A stretch of 9,445 nt of DNA from Anaerolineales bacterium UBA2029 (GTDB lineage: Bacteria > Chloroflexota > Anaerolineae > Aggregatilineales > Aggregatilineaceae): positions 1 to 9,445 of the forward strand of contig DDBP01000328.1 of the NCBI GenBank assembly GCA_002332795.1. Reading direction: 5' to 3'. The position numbers were made by a program, and so were the translations under genes. Positions 6,125-9,445 of this stretch are shown piece by piece (the stretch's first letter is position 1; every line of letters begins with the position of its first letter). The notes under the pieces are model-generated. The model had not been told where the DNA came from. It was given only the letters and a program-made list of their open reading frames with translations, and did not search any database.

Positions 6125-6146
6125 CTAGCGTGGCTAGCACTATAAT
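6125..6146 (+). promoter_or_regulatory. Probable promoter -10 and operator-like repeat of the kinase gene
   Basis: TATAAT at 6141-6146 is a perfect -10 box, 54 bp before the kinase ATG. No good -35 is present at the right distance (TAGTTT at 6118-6123, 17 bp spacing, matches poorly). In the spacer lies a perfect inverted repeat CTAGC-GTG-GCTAG (6125-6137). A promoter with a strong -10, a weak -35 and a palindrome just upstream suggests an activator or other regulator, but this is inference. Confidence 0.45.
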
Positions 6147-6200
6147 TGAGTGACCAGCAACGAGAGAGTGCTGGCAGGGCCTGGGAACAGGGTGGGAGAG

Positions 6201-9200
6201 ATGGCTGATCAGCGACCCTCCGGCGAGGCATGGCCAGAAGAGGGCATACTCGCACAGCAGCGCGGGCCAATGGCTGCGCCGTGGCGTTCTACACCGTCAG
6301 AAGTGACACGCGGGAGCCTGCGCCCCCTGACCGCAGGGCTGGGAGTGCTGTACCTGGTTCTGGCAGGGGGACATGCGTTGTTGACGGGGGGCGATAGCGG
6401 CTCGACGCTGGCCCTCTCCGCCCTGCTGACCGCCGTGCTGCTCCTCGGCCTGCACGTCCTGCTGCGCCGCCAACCGCTGCCCCCCGCCTGGGTGTATCCC
6501 TTTGGGGCGATGATTGCCGGGCTGGTGCTGGCCAACAATCTGCTGCATCTCTACCTCACCGAACAACCCGAACAGACCGCCTACCTGATGCTGCTGCTCA
6601 TCGGCACCGCGTTCTTCCTGCCGTCTGGCCCCTGGCTGGGGCTGATGATGGCGCTCACCTGGGCCGGCTGGGCGCTGGTGTTGTGGAGCGCACACCTGAC
6701 CGACAGTGCCGAGCGCTGGCTGCTGGGACTGCTGGCCGCGACCGCCCTGGCCCTGATCGTGTACCTGAGCCGACAACGCGCGGCAGGTCCAGCGGGGACG
6801 CTCTTGGCCGACCCCGCAGCGCTGCTACCGCAGCTCGGACGGGAGACCTGGGGAACAGGCGCGGGCGAAGAGCGCTTTCGTCGGCTGGCCAGCGTCGCCC
6901 TGGAAGCGCTGATCATTCACGACTCAGGCGTGATCCTGGCCGTGAACCGTCCCCTGGCCCAACTGCTCGGTTACAGGCCGGACGATCTGCTGGGAAAGTC
7001 GGTGTTCGAGTTGATCGCACCGGAGATGCGCCCGCTGGCCCGCGAGCGCCTCACCCGTTCCGGCATCAGCGCCCTCGAACTGACCCTGATACGACGCGAC
7101 GGCACGCACTTCCCGGCGGAGGTGCGCAGCAAGGACTGGCCCTATGCCGGGCGCTCCATCCGCGTGATGTCCGTCCGCGATATCAGCGAGCAGAAGATGA
7201 GCGAGCGGGCCTTGCGGCGGGCCAGGGAATACGCCGAACTGGTATACCGCGTCGTGCCGACGGCTATCTTCACCGTGGATCGCCAGGGGACGATCACCAG
7301 CCTGAACGAGAAAGCTCAGCAACTGCTCGGCTACACGGCTGAAGAGTTGCTGGGTCAGCCGTGCACCCTCGTCAGTCAGGCAGACTGCCAGGTGCATTGC
7401 GGGCTGTGCCCCGGCTCCGACCTGACGTTGGGGCCGTTGCGCGGGGTGGAATGCACGGTGCGCACCAAAGACGGCTCAGAACGCACCGTGATCAAGAACG
7501 TCGAGCTGCTCACCGACCCCACCGGCCAGGTGATCGGCGGCATCGAGAGCCTGGTTGACATCACCGCGCACCGTCAGGTCGAAGAGCAGTTGCGCAAGCT
7601 CTCCAGCGCCGTCGAGCAAAGCCCCAGCGTGGTCATCATCACCGATACCAAGGGGGTCATCGAATACGTCAACCCGCGTTTCACGGCGGTGACGGGCTAT
7701 AGCGCCGAGGAGGTCATCGGTCAGCGCCCCAGCATCCTCAAGTCGGGGCACACGTCCCCTGCCGAATATGAGGAGCTGTGGGACACGATCACCAACGGCG
7801 GCGAATGGCGCGGCGAGTTCTTGAACAGGAAGAAGAATGGCGAGCTATACTGGGAATTCGCCACCATTCTGCCCATCAAGGACGCCGACGGGCACATCAC
7901 GCATTACCTGGGCGTCAAGGAAGACATCACCGCCCGCAAGCAGGCCGAGCAGGCGTTGCAGGAAAGCCTGTTCCGCACGCAAATCCTCTACAACGCCAGC
8001 CATACGCTGCTGGCGGCGCGCGACCTGCCCGAACTGTTGCAGGCCGTGGTAGACAATGTGGCCGCGGCGCTCTACGCCGACCGTGTGCTGCTGATCATGC
8101 TCGACCGCACCGTCAGCACGGTGCTGCACTTCGTCACCGGCGGGCCGGGCGCACACCTGATCGAGCGCCCCAGCCTGGACGAATTGTGGGAGGGGCTGAC
8201 GGGCTGGGTTCTGCGCGAGGGACGACCGGCCATCTCGCCCAAAGACGAACCCGATCCGCGCGAATCGCCCGCTGTGCAGCAGCGCCGTCTCGAGACCAAC
8301 TGCGGCGACATCATCGTCGTGCCCATGACGTTTCACGACGGCAGTGTGGGGACGCTGACGGCGATCAACCTGCCCAGCGGGCGTAGCTTCACACACCAGG
8401 ACCTGGAACTGATGATGGCTCTGGCCAACCAATCGGCCATTGCCATAGACAATGCCCGCCTGGTGGATTCGTTGCGGCAGTCCGAAGAGAAGTTCTCGCG
8501 CGCGTTCCGGGCCAGCCCCGACGCCATGCTCATCAATACGCTGTACGAGGGGCGCTTCGTGGATGTCAACGATAGTTTCCTGGAGATGGTGGGCTACGAG
8601 CGCGAAGAAATCATCGGGCGCACGCTCGACGAGGTGGCCGTGTGGCCGGAACTCGAAGAGCGCCGCGCCATCACCACCGCGATCATGGAGCAAGGCGCCG
8701 TGCGCAATGTGGAAGTGACCTTCCGGCGCAAGTCGGGCGAGACTGGCGTGGCGCTGCTCTCGGCAGAAGCGGTGGAACTCGATGGCACGCCCTGCGTGCT
8801 GACCATCGCCAAAGACGTGACCGAACGCATCCTGGCCGCGCAAGAGCGCGAGCAGCTCATCCAGGAACTGGACGCCTTCGCCCGCACGGTGGCGCACGAC
8901 CTGAAGAGTCCGCTCAGCCCGATCCTCGGCTATTCCGAGTTGCTGCTCGACGAGAAGGCCAGCCTCACCGACGAAGCGCGCCGCACCTTCACGCAGATGA
9001 TCGCCGACAACGCGCGACGTATGGGCAACATCATTGACGAACTGCTGTTGCTGGCACGGATGCGGCAGAGCGACCTGAAGACGCATCCGTTGGACATGGC
9101 CGCCATCGTCCAGGATGCGCTGGATCGCCTGGCCTACCTGATTGCAGAGTACGAGGCGGAGGTCGTGGTGGGGGACACCTGGCCGGCGGCCATGGGCTAC

Positions 9201-9445
9201 GCACCCTGGGTCGTCGAAGTGTGGGTGAACTACATCAGCAATGGGCTGAAGTACGGCGGAAACCCGCCGCGGGTGGAACTGGGCGCGGACGTGCTCCCCG
9301 ATGGCACACCGCGTTTCTGGGTGCGCGACAACGGCGCGGGCCTCACCGCCGAAGAACAGGCGTTGCTGTTCACCCCCTTCACCCAACTGAGCGAAGGGCA
9401 TGTCGAGGGGCATGGCCTGGGGCTGTCCATCGTGCAGCGCATCGT
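6201..9445 (+). CDS. Membrane-bound hybrid-sensor histidine kinase, PAS/GAF type (3' truncated)
   Basis: The frame is open from ATG 6201 to the window end: 1081 residues, C-terminus missing. The start has GGGAG at 6194-6198, rather close, and a promoter-like -10 lies upstream. Domains in order: polar N-terminus (1-40); six TM segments (about 43-61, 69-88, 97-115, 126-141, 145-164, 172-190); PAS1 (223-335); PAS2 (342-460) with a cysteine cluster C388, C396, C400, C403; PAS3 (466-580; EYVNPRFTAVTGYSAEEVIG and KEDITARK); GAF (about 590-752); PAS4 (761-877; KDVTERI); HisKA with phospho-acceptor H899 (TVAHDLKSPL); HATPase with N-box N1010/N1014, G1 box D1043-N-G-A-G, F box (LFTPFTQL) and G2 box G1070-H-G-L-G-L-S. 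All catalytic boxes are intact, so it should autophosphorylate H899 and pass phosphate to a response regulator, which is not visible. A C-terminal receiver domain may lie beyond the window, so 'hybrid' is only a possibility. Signals sensed are unknown. Confidence 0.95.
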   Translation, partial: MADQRPSGEAWPEEGILAQQRGPMAAPWRSTPSEVTRGSLRPLTAGLGVLYLVLAGGHALLTGGDSGSTLALSALLTAVLLLGLHVLLRRQPLPPAWVYPFGAMIAGLVLANNLLHLYLTEQPEQTAYLMLLLIGTAFFLPSGPWLGLMMALTWAGWALVLWSAHLTDSAERWLLGLLAATALALIVYLSRQRAAGPAGTLLADPAALLPQLGRETWGTGAGEERFRRLASVALEALIIHDSGVILAVNRPLAQLLGYRPDDLLGKSVFELIAPEMRPLARERLTRSGISALELTLIRRDGTHFPAEVRSKDWPYAGRSIRVMSVRDISEQKMSERALRRAREYAELVYRVVPTAIFTVDRQGTITSLNEKAQQLLGYTAEELLGQPCTLVSQADCQVHCGLCPGSDLTLGPLRGVECTVRTKDGSERTVIKNVELLTDPTGQVIGGIESLVDITAHRQVEEQLRKLSSAVEQSPSVVIITDTKGVIEYVNPRFTAVTGYSAEEVIGQRPSILKSGHTSPAEYEELWDTITNGGEWRGEFLNRKKNGELYWEFATILPIKDADGHITHYLGVKEDITARKQAEQALQESLFRTQILYNASHTLLAARDLPELLQAVVDNVAAALYADRVLLIMLDRTVSTVLHFVTGGPGAHLIERPSLDELWEGLTGWVLREGRPAISPKDEPDPRESPAVQQRRLETNCGDIIVVPMTFHDGSVGTLTAINLPSGRSFTHQDLELMMALANQSAIAIDNARLVDSLRQSEEKFSRAFRASPDAMLINTLYEGRFVDVNDSFLEMVGYEREEIIGRTLDEVAVWPELEERRAITTAIMEQGAVRNVEVTFRRKSGETGVALLSAEAVELDGTPCVLTIAKDVTERILAAQEREQLIQELDAFARTVAHDLKSPLSPILGYSELLLDEKASLTDEARRTFTQMIADNARRMGNIIDELLLLARMRQSDLKTHPLDMAAIVQDALDRLAYLIAEYEAEVVVGDTWPAAMGYAPWVVEVWVNYISNGLKYGGNPPRVELGADVLPDGTPRFWVRDNGAGLTAEEQALLFTPFTQLSEGHVEGHGLGLSIVQRI

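Noticed and set aside
5825..6145. Small open frames over the exporter-kinase gap, on both strands
   Set aside because: They run through the palindromic repeat and have no ribosome sites or recognisable protein features. They are products of GC-rich repeat sequence.
7845..9413. Open frame of 522 codons on the minus strand
   Set aside because: It is antisense to the kinase PAS3-HATPase region, whose catalytic boxes are intact. The minus-strand product shows no motif.

Overview
The window is GC-rich (about 60-65% by eye), densely coded bacterial DNA, with every supportable gene on the + strand. The most likely source is a Chloroflexota bacterium, perhaps Anaerolineae-like. The reasons are the style of the small Flp-type pilin, the multi-PAS/GAF histidine kinase, and a composite palindromic repeat of a kind I recall from Chloroflexota genomes. 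This assignment rests on memory of such sequences, not on a search.

Layout, left to right. (1) Bases 1-1930: the C-terminal part of a WD40-repeat protein, whose start lies outside the window, overlaps by ATGA a membrane protein with four transmembrane segments and a TPR tail. These two look translationally coupled. (2) Bases 1931-2321: a stand-alone 48-residue Flp/Fap-type pilin with its own extended -10 promoter, an ideal ribosome binding site and a strong terminator. (3) Bases 2416-3243: a 253-residue lipoprotein of unknown function (coiled coil, proline-rich linker, four-cysteine beta domain), closed by a very clear terminator. (4) Bases 3298-5908: an efflux cassette. A near-perfect sigma-70 promoter carries two tandem palindromic operator candidates, followed by a TetR-family repressor and a 14-TM DHA2 (EmrB/QacA-type) exporter. 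(5) Bases 5911-6200: non-coding DNA with a composite hairpin-forming repeat and the promoter region of the next gene. (6) Bases 6201-9445: a large membrane histidine kinase (six TM segments, PAS-PAS-PAS-GAF-PAS, HisKA, HATPase), cut by the window end just after its G2 box.

How the parts fit. The TetR/DHA2 pair reads as a self-contained, ligand-inducible drug or toxic-compound export unit under autoregulation. The other genes are separate transcription units, judging by the terminators and promoters between them. I see no mobile element, CRISPR array, RNA gene, defence system or biosynthetic cluster. The least explained items are the cysteine-rich second PAS domain of the kinase, its N-terminal six-helix domain, the double operator, the orphan pilin and the lipoprotein.
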